DNA of 64,000 bases from Lithospermum erythrorhizon (GCA_019722365.1 JADFUC010000245.1:62001-126000); one strand, 5' to 3'. Positions 24,771-37,229 are shown, counted from the stretch's first letter. Notes: generated by a model from the letters alone, not told the origin. A program made the numbers and translations.

Positions 24771-25320
24771 AAGTACAAAGGTTTGGTTAGAACTGAGAAG
24801 TGTGTGTATATGTGTTGTGACTTGTGAGTATATGCCTAACAATGAAAAATGGTGATGCTTTAGAGGAGTGGTTTTGTCATTATTTGGTTTTTTTGTAGTA
24901 ATAAAAATTTGGCATTTAGATATGGGTTGTGTTGGTTTGTCCTCTTTTGTGTTATCTATGCTTGGGTTTGTAGGTAGTTTGAAATTAGGAATTAAAGAAA
25001 GTGGTGAAATGGGATGAAATGAAAATGTTGTGTTAGGGGTGGTGGCATTGCTGTTACTGCCGATACCACTAGACAGGTTGTGCGTGTGTTGAGTGGGCAT
25101 ATAAGTTTGTGATTATAAGTTATCGGTGATTCGATTTTTTACATTAATATTTTGCTTGATCGAGTTTGTAATATTTTTAACGTGTCGAGGTTTGTCGGCG
25201 TCAAAAGTTAGAAGAAAAAAACTAGGCGTGGTGAGGTGCTCTAATACTTTGGATACTAACCATGTGTTGGAATTATCGGATTTTTTAAGAATTTTACCTT
25301 CGTTGAACAATTGAATTGTA
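24771..25320 (-). promoter_or_regulatory. Presumed ZDS upstream region
   Basis: This is assigned by position only. A 161-codon minus-strand frame (24615-25100) is open here but is low-complexity, overlaps the tandem repeat and is not like a known protein, so I treat it as non-coding. No TATA box or light-response element could be placed with confidence. Confidence 0.3.
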
Positions 25321-27480
25321 CAATGGGATTAATTATTTGAAGTTGTTCAAAGCGTATATTAATTGTGTAATGACTAATATATTAAGATTGACTAAATCCG
25401 TCTTCTGGTCGTGATGTCTTCTTAGTCATTTCATGTCACATATATCGATAATATAATATTACATTAATATTATTTTGATACCTTGCTTTTATCGATGGGT
25501 CTAGAGTACACATACAAGGAAATGAGAAAAATTTTTATTATATCTTTCGGAGTTCAATGTGTAAATATAAAAGGGAATGATGGAGTCAATTTTCAATTAG
25601 GAAAATCCACCCCGTGTACCTGCTATAAAAGGTGTTGTATGGGGTGTTATATCTAATAAATATCTTACAACTCACAATAGATGATGTGTAGATTTTGTGG
25701 TGTTGTAATAAAACACCATATGTCTTCATTGTAGTCCAATAACGAGATGACATCTAAGCAGTCTGCTCCCCTACATTTGGGGGTTGTGCTTTAATAGTGG
25801 TAAGCCATGGTAGTATAAGTATAAATATCCAATCTAATTAAATATGATAATATAAAAATATTAACGATACATGTAATATAAATAATAAATAAATCACTAT
25901 TATTAGTTAATTCTTAATATAAAATCATCATAACATTATATTAGGTTTTAAAAATAATTAAATACAAATGGCTTGATTAAAAATTTATTATATATAATTA
26001 AAGATTGAAGGAGAGAGAGAATAAATAAAACTTTTGATAAAACATATATTATAGTGGATGAATAGTATAGAGGATTTATGTGTTGTATAAGATGTACAAA
26101 TGGGTTGTCAAATTGGGAGGCATGAAAAAATATATTGGCATATATTTTATCGATTTTTAATAATATTATTAAGCAGGAAGCGTAAGTTAAGTAAAAAATG
26201 GAAATAATAAGGAAATATATTTAATAAATATTTCCGTATTAAAAGTTTAAATATAAATATTGTCGAATATTTTAAGCAGTGCTTGGCGGCAATTTTTGTT
26301 TTGGGGAGCATGTTAGAAAAATCGATAACCTGTGTGCAAGTGCTCTAATTGTGGAAGGTAGGGAGGTGGTGATAGCAATATAGCATGATGCCTTATTTTG
26401 CTCCACTACAACCTCCTGAAGTGGTAGTATAAATACGCCACTTAGGATAGAATTCATTTTTTTTTAAGTTATTATTATCATCCTTTTGATAAAAAGAAAA
26501 ACAAGTTTCCTTCCCAGAACTCCACATGGACAAACCATATTGTTTTCTTCCAACTTCATTCCTTATACACTTGAAACATTCTCATCAAATCAAAAAAGAG
26601 TTCGATCAATTATTGGTGTAGATTACAAAGTCTCCTCTTGTTACACTACCCAAATTCAAGAAGAGCGTACGTATTAAAATCTTTGTTTAATCAATGAGCA
26701 CCTGATGCGAGTTACGCGGATTCTGATTTACGATCTGTGTTACCGTTATTTTGATCTGTAAAACTCATCACTTTGATGTGTTCAATTATGTAATCTCAAT
26801 TTTATATTTTTTACTTTTTCTCATAAACTGACTTTATTTTTTAATTTGCTTCTTCGAGAAATTTTGAAAAATCACGATCAACATACGAAATTGAAAGATT
26901 AGCACGGTTTTGTTTCTTAACCTAAATACCGTTATTAAGATCGATGTGTCAAAAATCCAAAGTAGAACGGCATACTCTCATGACAACCAGGAGACTCATA
27001 CCTACAATAATATGCCTTTTAAAATCAAAGGTTAATCTTTGGAAATTACCTTTATTCCAAAAAGTTAAACATTTCTCTATAAGCTCTTCCTTAATAGACT
27101 TCAACCAAGATTAATTTAAGAACATAAGACTGCCACTTCTATTGATAATAGTGCTTTTTTGCTCTCTTGCAGGTGAAGGGGCACCTCACTTTTTCTCAAT
27201 TGTTTTCTCAATTGTCATCATATCAAGAGCATTTGTTTAATTCATAATTTTTTTGTTTTTGTATATCTAAATCTTATTTTTTAACGGAAGGAGAATGTTT
27301 TATAAGGCACTACATGGATCGAGCTGAAATGCCTCTTTATGGAGGCAGGATGATAGCAGGTGGTAGAAGCGCTTGACTTGTATATCTAAATCTTAAAATT
27401 AAATTAAAAATTAAAATAAAATCTTAGAATAATTCTATGCATAAAAAAATAGTATTCTTAAAATTGATAGTACTTTGAAG
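25321..27480. other. Intergenic AT-rich stretch, no recognised gene
   Basis: No coding similarity seen on either strand. Bases 25610-25800 contain GGTGTTGTATGGGGTGTTATA and a small CCCCTACATTTGGGGG hairpin, which could come from a small DNA transposon, but no terminal inverted repeats or target duplication were found. Confidence 0.45.
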
Positions 27481-27489
27481 TGTTTGGCT

Positions 27490-27650
27490 CCATATTATAG
27501 TTATATCAAAGTTATATCACTGTTCCTTTGATATTATTATTGTTATATCAAAGTTATATCACAGTTCTTATCAAGAGTTATATTAGTGTTCCTTTGAAAT
27601 AATTTGATCTTCAATCATTGTTCCCTTGAAATTATTATAGTTATATATAG
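27490..27650. repeat. Short degenerate tandem repeat (TTATATCAAAGTTATATCA...GTTCCTTTGA)
   Basis: The blocks GTTATATCA and GTTCCTTTGA (or GTTCCCTTGA) alternate three to four times over ~160 bases, with GAAATTATTATAGTTATAT at the end. Units are uneven (~40-55 bases). No function is suggested. Confidence 0.5.
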
Positions 27651-27887
27651 AGTTAAAAAATTTCTTAAAGATTGACTTTTTTAAAAGTAAATTTTACTGC
27701 AAAAACGAGAATACATCATCATGGGACATATCCCCGTATCCCTTTCTATATTTGTCAAAAATACAATGAACAGAAAAACCCCAATCTACACTAATCATCA
27801 ATTCAACATTGTTTTGGGAATCCTTCTCAACTAGTTACCCTATCAACAATATTATTGTTACACATTTGAAAAAAGAATAGTATCTGG

Positions 27888-28050
27888 CTCACTTATGGTG
27901 ATCGTTGAATATGCGCTCATTCCTTTCCTTCCAAATGTATAAACAACACATGTCAAAGTTAGTTTTCAGAAGCCTGTTGTTGAAATTATTGCCCAAACCA
28001 GCACCAAGCAACCACTGCAATTCATCCCTCAACTCTGTGGAGGATGAAAA
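27888..28050 (-). pseudogene. LINE / zf-RVT domain fragment
   Basis: The minus-strand frame reads SSSTELRDELQWLLGAGLG, then CCLYIWKERNERIFNDH and a stop. The IWKERNxRIF motif is characteristic of the C-terminal zf-RVT region in plant LINE-type reverse transcriptase polyproteins. Only ~54 codons remain; nothing recognisable of the upstream reverse transcriptase is adjacent. Confidence 0.65.
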
Positions 28051-28227
28051 TCCCTTCAAATACATTAGAAGCCTACTCGAAATACATCGGTGATGTCGCG
28101 GCCCAGTTCACGACTCAGCGTTGATATGCGTTTCCAATCGGCAATATATGCGTCTACATACGGGACCACACCAAAATGCGATGCGGCTCAGTAATCTTCT
28201 TTGTATACACAAGAATCTTCTTCGTTT

Positions 28228-28440
28228 CTACCAACAAAACCAAAACTTTTGATTTAGCCGTTGAAAGCGAACATTCAACTCATGGATACTTGCTTTAGAC
28301 TTCATTGATGGATACGTATAGCTTACATACCTTCTTAGATTCCTTCGGACATGTAAACTCGAGGAGGGTTGTGTCGTATGCAGGTCCTCTTCTAGATTCT
28401 CGTTCGGGAATGCCATTTTTACATTCATTTGTCATATTTC
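28228..28440 (-). pseudogene. Copia reverse transcriptase fragment
   Basis: The minus-strand text MNVKMAFPNENLEEDLHTTQ matches the Copia RT segment usually written as MDVKTAFLNGxLEExVYMxQP, followed by an RFQ...FWF stretch where RFDxxIKxFGF is expected. It begins just after YH..YE-like sequence in the flank. The catalytic DD motif is not seen. It is distinct from the similar RT remnant at 30309-30698, so at least two Copia copies contribute to this region. Confidence 0.65.
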
Positions 28441-28869
28441 ATAATAAGTAATATGCAGAATGACTAAGAGGTATGCACAAGATTTCTCGTACCTCGCTTG
28501 CTTAATTGTGCATGGTGATAAGTTTGAACATACGGATTGAGTGGGCAGGAATATGGAGTTCATAGCCTTGATATTTCGAGGGCGACTCGATTAGTCAGTG
28601 CGCTCTTCCTTGACTACGCGAATCCGTCAACATTGTTTTTCCGTGGGTGTTGTCCGTCGATGCTTGCTGACCTTCATTGTCCTTGTGTCTGCCGACCTGA
28701 AGACAATCATTTTAGGCTTTCAATAAGGGTAGTTTGTCACGTCAAAATTAGGGAGGGCCAGTATGAGTGAGCTTCACTTCTTGATTTCCACTGTTCGTTC
28801 GCCACGTATCTTGCTTTATGTGTTAAAATTGCCTAAATACCAATTGAAATAGTGAACTATTCTACCAAC

Positions 28870-30120
28870 GACCAGTTGTTAAACCAACAATCAATAACTG
28901 CAGAATTAATAACTAAATACGAGAAAATAAAACATGTATGATGATAGCGGAGTTCGGTGCAGCGTCTTCGTGCAGGCGGCTTACCGAAGAGTGGCCTAAA
29001 CAATGAAGTAATTCTAGTAGGGACTTGAAATGCTCCATGTTCTATGGCATACTAACTAACCTTCAATCTCTTATTGAGATCGCTGCTCATATTTCTCTAA
29101 TGCTCCCGGCCTCTCCCGGTGTTAGGCTTACGATATGTTTTACAATGATTGCTCTCGATCATTGTTACTCTTGATGCGTTCTAACAATCATATATTATTT
29201 AGAAGATTAAGAGATTTCTCCTAACAAAGCTCACATATACTAAACCTTTCAGGTGTTCTCCGAAAAGAATTCTTTATGGATGAATACAAAAGTAATTGCG
29301 GCACTTGATACTTGGTCTTGGTCTTTTATATAGCATAGGCAATGCAAAGACTTGATGTGAGCACGAGCAAAGGACTCCCAAATAAGTAGAGAGTCCTGCG
29401 AACTCGATACTTGCTATCATCAACATCCGTCATCGTAGTTTATCGCATCTTCATGATGGATAACTACTATGGATATATGAGTATAAATACAAATCCATAG
29501 ATCGAGGAATCTTAAAGTGCTTCATTATATAAAATACACATAATACAATATATAAATAACGAGTACTTCGTCTGTGAGATAAATTTCACCAATAAATCCT
29601 GTGACTTCAAATTCACAAAGTGAATTTGAGCTTTCCCTAATTTCCTTGTTGTAATATCGATCATATGATATCTACAGTTGATCGCCTTGGGAGAGGTTGA
29701 ATCAGAGCAGTTTATCTTTAGTAAAAGCAGGTTAGACAAACCAAAAACCCCCGAAATTACTGTAGGAGAAAATGAAACTAGAGGCGGCTTTGGGTTTTTT
29801 TATGAAATTATTATTATTATGTCCATGAAAACCCTAAAGCGCACTTATATAGGGCTAGGTTAAAACAAACCCGATGCTTGACCCGTTAAGTATTATTAGC
29901 TTGACTCGTTAACTCTATTAGTTCGTTAAGACACTAATGAGTTGCTAATGAGTTGAACTATTTAATTAGCTTAATTAAATAGTAATGAATCAATATCAAT
30001 AATATTTCAAGTTATTGATAAATACTAAAATTACTCGAACCAATTAAATAACTATTTAATTGATTCTATTTGTTCAATCGATATTCTACATAAAAGCATC
30101 TACTAGTTATATCAAAGAAA
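28870..30120 (-). repeat. LTR-like region of an older minus-strand Copia (element D), 3' copy, partial
   Basis: Bases 29803-30110 are similar to 38440-38720: a run of ATT triplets, TATGTC.ATGAAAA.CCTAAA.GCGCA, then ACACTAATGAGTTGCTAATGA and TTAATTAAATAGTAATG. On the minus strand both carry a TATA-like CTATATAAG or CTATATATG (near 29850 and 38468). The left part (28870-29800) has no second copy in full and may include internal DNA; its borders are approximate. Confidence 0.5.
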
Positions 30121-30308
30121 GCATCTTTGAACTGTACCGAGATACTTCAAGATGCACTTCAACTGCAATCAGTGGCTTTCACGGATGGCTTGAGCCATCT
30201 ACTAGTTACACTTAATTTGCATAAGACACGTCGAATTACAGTGAATACTGACGTAGCATACGTGATGGATCACATGGCCAGAAGCGTAGGTATATCTTTC
30301 ATTCTTTT

Positions 30309-31810
30309 TCATTTGGCGTAGTGGAGACAGCGTGCTCTGGCGAGTTGAACTCCATGTCTCATGGAGAGCGACCTCTGGCTCGTCTGGAGTGGATCTTTAT
30401 TCCAAGAGGTATATTGTGCTTCGCTTTGAGTCGCCGTTGAGAAACATTTGCCTGACCAAATCCCTTGACCCGAGGGATTTAGTAACTCTACATTGTTTTC
30501 CACGATATTAAGTATAATAAAACATACAAGACTATAAATGATTTCGTTTTTGATGAAGGCAAACTCTTTGATTGACTCGTCAAAGCGTACATTCAACTGA
30601 GGATGCTGCTTAAAGACCATAAATGGACTTTTATGACTTAGTACCTTCTTGGAATCTTTAGGACATGTAAATCTAAAGTTGTATTGCCATGTACGCATCT
30701 TCCTCTAAATTTCCATTCGAGAGCAGTCTTTACATCCATTTGCCATATTTCACTTAGTCATGAAATGCGGCAATAGCTAAAGATTATCCGGATGGATTTA
30801 GCGTAGCCAGCGGCGAGTGAGTTCGTCGTATTCGACTCCGTGAACTTGTTTGAAACGCTTCGACACAAGTAGCTTTGAAAACATCAAACATTTCCGTCTT
30901 TGCTCGTATTCTTCTTAAATACTCATTTACATTCAATAGGCGAGCCCCATTTGGTAAAATCAGCCGGACGAGCCTCGATTTGGTACATAAGAATCCGTCT
31001 CGGTGCGTGGCTGTTGCCGTTTGTCGGCGTCACTTATATTCATTTCTTCTTTGTAAGTGGGCTCGTCGCTTTCAATGATGAAAGCTTTTACCCAATACCG
31101 GCGCTACGGTTCGTGGCGATCCTTGTTGGATCTCTAAGGGTTGGTTAGCTACCAGCGGTTTCTGTGGATCGAGAACTAGGTCTTATGAAGAAGGTACGAT
31201 TATTGTGGTGTGTGGGATGCCTGCGCATTGAGATGCATCGACATTGACTTCGTCGGCTTGAGCTTAAATGAAGATGAACACCGTTACTTAGTCGCTACAG
31301 ACAAATATTTCCTTTTCAAGGAATATACATTCACAATGAAGATTTTATTCTCTAACCCCGGTAAGTAGTAACCAAGCTGTTTCACACTTGGATATCCTAT
31401 GAAATAGCATTTATCGATTTGGGCGCAAGTTTATCTTTATTAATCTCTTTAACATAAACTTAGCGACCCCCGAATCTTGAGAAAATCAACAGGAATCTTC
31501 CCCGAACCACGATTCGTGAGAAGTTTTTATCGATGACTTGAAGTTGGACATAGCTATGTTTAAGGTAAGTGTCGCTTAGAAGTGCCTCTCCCCAAAGAAT
31601 GCTTGGTAGATCATATAGGCTCATCATAGATCGAACCATGTCAGAAGAGATTCGATTTCTCCTTCGGACACGCTATTATATTGTGGCGTTCTTTGGAGTA
31701 GTTGTGGCTTGATACAGCAATCTAGGGTAGTATTGAGCTCGTGACTCAAATATTCACGCCTCCTATCGTAGAGATCTTTATTGTCTTGTTCAATTGGTTT
31801 GTACTTCATT
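30309..31810 (-). pseudogene. Copia pol of element D, downstream half (integrase C-terminal part, then reverse transcriptase)
   Basis: Reading leftward on the minus strand, 31810-31500 gives QNEVQ-like text, REYLSHEL, RTPQYNSVSE and WGEALLSDTYL in shifting frames, which is Copia integrase from the GGEYLS motif through the PQxNGVSER motif. Farther left, 30309-30698 is a 129-codon open frame with RFDESIKEFAFIKNE and GKCFST..SEAQYT, matching Copia RT after the YGLKQA motif. The YVDD catalytic tetrad position reads LNIVEN and is lost. The integrase text stops exactly at the border of the nested element at 31811-31816. Confidence 0.7.
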
Positions 31811-31815
31811 TTGGA
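31811..31815. other. Target-site duplication TTGGA, left copy of element C
   Basis: TTGGA immediately precedes the LTR start TGTAAAG and matches 35665-35669 after the other LTR. Five bases is the usual Copia integrase duplication length. Confidence 0.8.
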
Positions 31816-32751
31816 TGTAAAGTGTAATCCGTTGTGAAATAGAAATAAAAGGTCTGTTTGGAGCAGCATTTGTTAGACCACCCGGTCGATACTTGAGTTG
31901 AACCGCGAGCGAGCGAGGCCAAAACGAGTGTTAAGACACGGCGTCGGTAACACTTGGACATTGGCCGGGACAAAGTGAAGCGGAAGGTATCACAATCTTT
32001 AGTAAAACACCCGCAGATGGTAATCGGTTCGGTCGCGACATGCACTGCGTGCGAAGTGCCCCGATGAAGGATTCAACTATGATAATGAGAATTACAAATA
32101 AAGGTGCTTTATCTCCCTCTAGCGCCCTATTCGCTCCTATCGAGATGTATAAGTTCGGCTCCCCACGATTCTAACACCGCATCGCCAGCTCGCTCTTTTT
32201 TATCCTAGTATGTGTAAACTACAATAATTTTCACGAGAACAAAAGCTGTTGTTGTAACCCGGTGCTCATGACAGGTTGTACAAAAACTAATGGAGTTTAT
32301 AGTAACCTCATTTTCAGCCTACAATAAAAGATAAAAATCTTTTTAAGCTCTTTTCCTCACAAAATAATGCGGACTCTATTATTTTTCGGTTCGATCTAGA
32401 TGCACTTAATTAGGGGCACTTTATATAATTTAGAAGCGCAAAAGCAGAGTTTATGGTAATAGCTTCCATAAAAGCCAAACCTTCCATAATTGCTTCGATC
32501 TTTCTTGTCCCTTAGCCAACCATGTCTGGCACATGCTTGGGAGTGCAGCTCCCGAGACATTATCATATATTGTAGGATGAAAATATCTCTTCGATTATTA
32601 CCAAGTCAGCCAAAATCTCAAAAATATACGCACGATATCGGCGGCGTGACTGTTGCAACCAAGCGTCTTTGACTTTGTTCAATAACTTAAAATCCCTTTG
32701 TTCCACCGAGTTTTGCCTATCAACAAAATTGTCAGCCAATAAAACATAACA
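31816..32751 (-). repeat. Left LTR (3' LTR) of element C
   Basis: Starts TGTAAAGTGTAATCCG and ends ATAAAACATAACA on the plus strand. It aligns through most of its length with 34698-35664, sharing GTTAAGACACG.CGTC.GTAACACTTGGACA, GAGAATTACAAATAA and GAGACATTATCATATATT. Confidence 0.85.
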
Positions 32752-32763
32752 AACTCCCTTTGG
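32752..32763 (-). other. Polypurine tract of element C
   Basis: The plus-strand AACTCCCTTTGG is CCAAAGGGAGTT on the minus strand, directly before the LTR start TGTTATG, where plus-strand DNA priming is expected. Confidence 0.6.
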
Positions 32764-33059
32764 GTAATATGTTTTTAGGCAAAACACATACTCCCATATT
32801 GGCATCTCACTTTCCCTTTCGAAGTCAATCCGATTAATGCGACATAGGAAGAATTTTTTAATTCATTAGCGTCACTTTGAGTTCTTAACGCTGGTAGAGC
32901 CTCCGGCACGACCGTGGCTCATGCCGAGGATTCGCCATGAACATGTACATCCGGGGCAGGAGCAATATTGGCTTCGAACTTCTAACTGCGAAGATCAGAC
33001 GATCACTCATCTTTTATGCTTAGCAACACAAGAATTAGCTCGATAATCGTTCTTGATCT

Positions 33060-34683
33060 TCCATTGTTGAGCTACACCAGAATTTGCACTTTTGATCTTC
33101 CATTCCTTACGATGAGCAATCTCAGAATTTTGAATATGGGGAATACATTTAGAATCTGGAACATGAGAATGGGTCGTGTTGATGAATGCTCACTGCCGTA
33201 GAGCTTATAACGGTATGGTCTTATGTGTCCATGCTCATGATGATGACAAACGTACGTATTTCTTCGTTTTGCTCTTGAGTTATGCATTAACATGGCCCGG
33301 CGACCCATTTGTTAGACCCACTTCATTATGACACAGCTTGCCGATTGGAATAGATTAGCACCGTAGTTGGAATAAACTTTGATTCTTTAACGCTTCTCCA
33401 GTGACATATCCCTTTGTAGTCATTTGGAGATTGACCTAGAGAAAGAATTTAGATACAGCGAGTTCGAAATTGACATGCGGGGCCAGATTTTCATGGATTC
33501 TAATTAAATTGGATAATTTCTGACATTCTCCTTTAATTTAGAATTGACATTTTAACATCTTATTGTTTCATCGATAAGAATTCTATTTTCTTTCTTTGTA
33601 CCTTGAGATCACCTTGCAACTTGAGTACGATAGTCGAACAATTGTTTGTCTTTGCTTTCAGTAATCCTTGATAGTCATCTCTTCATTATCAACACTCTGC
33701 TTCGTCGATCGTACAAGGAAGTCCGCCGACTTTGGATGTGAATACCTTGAGCCGCGTGCCGTTCTTGTGTTTGCTTTGTTCTTTTTGAGGGCTTCGAGGT
33801 GGCATTAAACTTCTTTCTAGAAGATTTGAATGGTCAATCTGAACATCGCCATAACCTTCACATTCTTGATATTGGATGCAAATAGATTTTTATCCAATCC
33901 ATTTTCGGCATTTTGTCACGTCGGTACCAAGCTACATCGGACAAAGCACATCGTGTTGACTACGGCGGCAGCGGTATTGCCAAATTTCTTGCAACTTTGA
34001 TCATCAGAGACATTTCAAATGTAATAAAGAGAACCAAATACCTACCATTGACCCTCATGATCGAGATGTAGATTTCCTGCTTACATGGCCAATCCAGCTT
34101 TTGGAGTTGAATCTCTTAGGAAGAGATACGAGTATCTTTCTACACCCAATCTTTTCTTCAGACATCTTCGCCAAGATCATAGAATTCATTGGACATATCC
34201 TTAAGCACGATAATAAATTCAATGATGGTCTAAATGTTCATTCATTCTCAAATTCTCAAATTTGGTGTTGAGAAGTTGGAAGCGGCAGCATCTGAACCTT
34301 AGGAGTTCATTCAAATACACATGCAAGTGTTTCCCGAAGCTTCTTTGGCCTTTGCGCATGTTCGAAGACAAATGCTCCAATGACTTTATGTTCCACCTGA
34401 CCACGTATTGCATCAGATCGCCAATTTTCCATTGAGAACTGCGTTCGCTTTCTTTATCCGTTCCGTCGGGTTTCTGATCAAAGGTAAAGAATCGTTGTGG
34501 AGGAGTCCAGCCCGAGACAAAACTGAATTTCTATGTTTGATATTCATAGATCTCAGTAAGCAACCGTGCGCTCTTTCAGTATGCATAATTTGACCCATCG
34601 AAGTTGTGGGGGGCGACTTTTTGTACTTTCACTTCCATCTCGCGCACAAATTACAATGATGCAGCTACGTATGTCGAGTGCCC
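33060..34683 (-). pseudogene. gag remnant of element C
   Basis: On the minus strand the reading starts MEVKVQKVAPHNFDGSNYAY shortly after the PBS, matching the opening of Copia gag (FDGxNYAxW). GWTPP-like text follows, then KSLEHLSSNMRKGQ. Near 33210-33265 a zinc knuckle reads CHHHEHGHIRPYRYKLYG, where the second and fourth metal ligands (normally Cys) are His and Arg. Stops and frameshifts are common. No protease DSG motif or integrase is seen before the PPT, so the coding part ends in or just after gag. Confidence 0.65.
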
Positions 34684-34695
34684 GCTCTGATACCA
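34684..34695 (-). other. Primer-binding site of element C (tRNA-iMet type)
   Basis: The plus-strand GCTCTGATACCA is TGGTATCAGAGC on the minus strand, a perfect match to the common plant initiator tRNA-Met primer site, two bases from the LTR end. Confidence 0.85.
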
Positions 34696-34697
34696 CT

Positions 34698-35664
34698 TGT
34701 AAGTGTAATCCGTTGTGAAATAGGAAATAAAAGATCTGCTGGAACACCTTTGATGCCAGACCACCGATCGATAACGGTTGAGCCGCGAGCGAAGCAGAAT
34801 AGAAACCAAGTGTTAAGACACGACGTCAGTAACACTTGGACAGCGGCCAGGATACAAAATTTTGTGAGGAGATATGCAATCTTTGAAAGTAAAAATACCG
34901 CAGATGGTAACCCAGGTTTAGTGCGGCGGCGTACACTGCGTGCGGGGGGCAGCGCGCTTGATGAAGGATTCGGCGTGATAATGAGAATTACAAATAAGGT
35001 TTTTATCTCCTCTAGCAGCCTGATACACTCTCTACATCAAGATGTATAAGGATTCGGGCTCCCCACAGTTATAACACCCACAGCCTTTATATAATTTAGG
35101 CACTTTCGACACTACTATCCTAGTATGTGTAAACTACTATAATTTTCACGAGAACAAAAGCGTTGTAACCGGGTGTCCGCAGTGGAGTTGTACAAAAACT
35201 AATGGAGTTTATAGTAGCGCTTTCCGATGCGTTAAAGCCTACAATAAAAGATAAAATCTTTTTAAGCTCTTTCCTCACAAAATAATCACGAACTCTACAG
35301 TATTTTCGGTTCGATCTAGATGTGGTGAAGCCTTTATATAATTCACGCACAAACAAGTTTGCATGGTAATAACTATAAACAAAATCTTCCATAATTAGCC
35401 GATACTTTCGCTTGTCATAACTTGACCAAATCTGCACTTTTTATGTTTTAGGGGTACACTCGAGACATTATCATATATTATGCAGGGCAGAAAATACTCT
35501 GCTTCCGATTATTCATAAAATTCAGCAAAATCTCATAAATATCTACACAATATCGTGGCCAGTGAAGCGCAGCAACCTTGTATCTTTGTGACTTGTTCAA
35601 CAAACTTCGTCACTTGTTCATAATTTTGCCCTATCAACAAAATTTCATTAATAAAACACTAACA
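34698..35664 (-). repeat. Right LTR (5' LTR) of element C
   Basis: Starts TGTAAGTGTAATCCG and ends ATAAAACACTAACA on the plus strand, followed by the TTGGA duplication. Similar along its length to 31816-32751. Confidence 0.85.
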
Positions 35665-35669
35665 TTGGA

Positions 35670-35900
35670 AATTCCTTGCTTGAATTTCTCAAAGGACTTC
35701 ATTTGGTAATGCCATCGAGATACACAAAACGTATCTCTTTGTAATCATCATTAAATATAATATTAAATGATTATAACCTCACTCTTTGCGAGATATGTTC
35801 GTAGGCCACGCAATACATCGGTGTGTATGATCCCCGATAAATCAGCTTGCTTTTAAGCCCGGTGAAAGGCATTTTGGTCATTGCCGAAAAGGCAAGACTT
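35670..35900 (-). pseudogene. Copia integrase of element D, upstream half
   Basis: Reading leftward on the minus strand gives MTKMPFTG, IIHTDV, NDDYKE..FVYL and MKSFEKFKQG in shifting frames. This is the usual Copia order K-MTKxPFxG, HTDVCGP, TDDxSRYGxVYL and SExFEKFKxF. It ends at the TTGGA duplication of element C, and the continuation (QNEVQ, EYLS) is found on the other side at 31810, so the two segments are one interrupted domain. Confidence 0.75.
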
Positions 35901-37229
35901 CGCTACTATCGTATGATTCATAATTAAACCTTAGTATTCATGAATTGGAGTTTTGCGTTCGGTTCTCGTTAATGTGACGCTGATGTGATACCGTAGGTAT
36001 GTACGGTTTTAAGTCGTTAGGCTTATTCCGTTTAAGTTTATGTTATATGGCTCGGTCATCGTGTCTAAAGCGAATAGACCATTTTTGAAGGGAAGGCGGT
36101 ACGGAAATACTACCCGTTCACGGTGATCCTAAATTCGGCCGGGATCTATTGAAAGGCGAAAAACCATCATTATTCAAAAGCGAAAGCAGAAATAATATTC
36201 ACGCCAAATTGCGGTACCATAATAAACCCCGGAGATAAGTTCAGAAACAAGGTCCGTGGGCAAATTTAAGCCCACGATGGATCCTCTTTGCGAGGGCCTT
36301 GACAGCGTGGATTCCCGTAAGATCCATTTCCCTGCTTCAGTCTTCTACTTGACTTGAGTTCACGCATATTACTTGACAAATATGAGAACCACAGCAGGAG
36401 ATTAATGCAACGTCCAGTAGAATTAGAAGTTGTAAAAGCTTCAATAACATCACAATACGCTTTAAGAACTTTGGTGTTTTATTAAACCATTTTTCTATCT
36501 CGATTGAATTTCCTCTGGGGCCCACTTTCCGGTGACCACTTAGAGTTTGCGATAGTGAGATGCATCTGCGAGACACCACCGCCACTTCTGCGTCTTTGCG
36601 GCGTTTACGCTAGAGGCAGCGGCGAGTAGAGTGGAAGGCCTGCTGATACGTATCAAAAATTCGTGGCATCGGCCCGATAGTTATTTGTTTATGAATCTCG
36701 GTCGACCTTGTACTGCTATAGCCTTTGATGTACCTAGACATATCGACTAAAGAAGATCTCGCATGGTGATAAAGAACTCTAACTTGGGAGCTTATCTAGC
36801 GTCGAAGGATACTTGGCGAGATCCATCGCCTCGGTGTGCAATCGAGCTGCCGTATTTTCGGCTGCCGGTCAATAAAGGAAACACGAAAGGTTTATTATTT
36901 CTCATATTTTATGCGCTCCTTGATTCACTCAAGAGCTTGATAAATGTCATACATGTGATACCATCATCTGAGCACGAAACTTCGGCTCCCGTCCGAGTAA
37001 GCATAAAGACACTTTGCATTTAGATAGTCACCAACATGCGGCTCATATTTCTTCAGCGTACACGCATCGGTGTCCACAAGAAGGTCTTATAGAGATTCTT
37101 TTTTATACAAGGCGTGTTCAATCTGCAAATTGCAGCTTGAAGACAACCTTGACTCGAGACCACGTCTCGAGGCGTGAGTTAATGTAGTTTGAAGCAGAGT
37201 TCTAGGATGAGTAGTAGTCGTGGTAGCCA
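35901..37229 (-). other. Upstream gag/pol-region remnant of element D, not readable
   Basis: By position this should hold gag, protease and the start of integrase of element D. Several open frames exist (36337-36585 minus, 36763-37023 plus), but none gives a motif I can name. It may be strongly mutated or include another insertion. Confidence 0.35.

Larger units (their letters stand above)
31816..35664 (-). mobile_element. Short gag-only Copia element (element C) with complete ends, nested in element D
   Basis: The structure is complete: LTRs at 31816-32751 and 34698-35664, both TG...CA, PBS at 34684-34695 two bases inside the right LTR, a purine tract beside the left LTR, and TTGGA target duplications at 31811-31815 and 35665-35669. 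The internal region is only ~1.95 kb and reads as gag; protease, integrase, RT and RNase H are missing, so it must have moved with proteins supplied by another element, or lost pol afterwards. The LTRs differ at many positions, so the insertion is old. Orientation is minus. Confidence 0.85.

Noticed and set aside
24615..25100. 161-codon minus-strand open frame upstream of ZDS
   Set aside because: It is low-complexity, its last third is translated from the 41-bp tandem repeat, and it has no family resemblance. Its length is explained by few stops in an A/T-biased strand.
25610..25800. A MITE with TIRs
   Set aside because: Suggestive GGGTGTTATA text and a small hairpin, but no matching terminal inverted repeats or target duplication were found by eye.
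34684..34695. tRNA-Met gene fragment
   Set aside because: Only the 12 bases of the primer-binding site are present, next to an LTR end; there is no cloverleaf.
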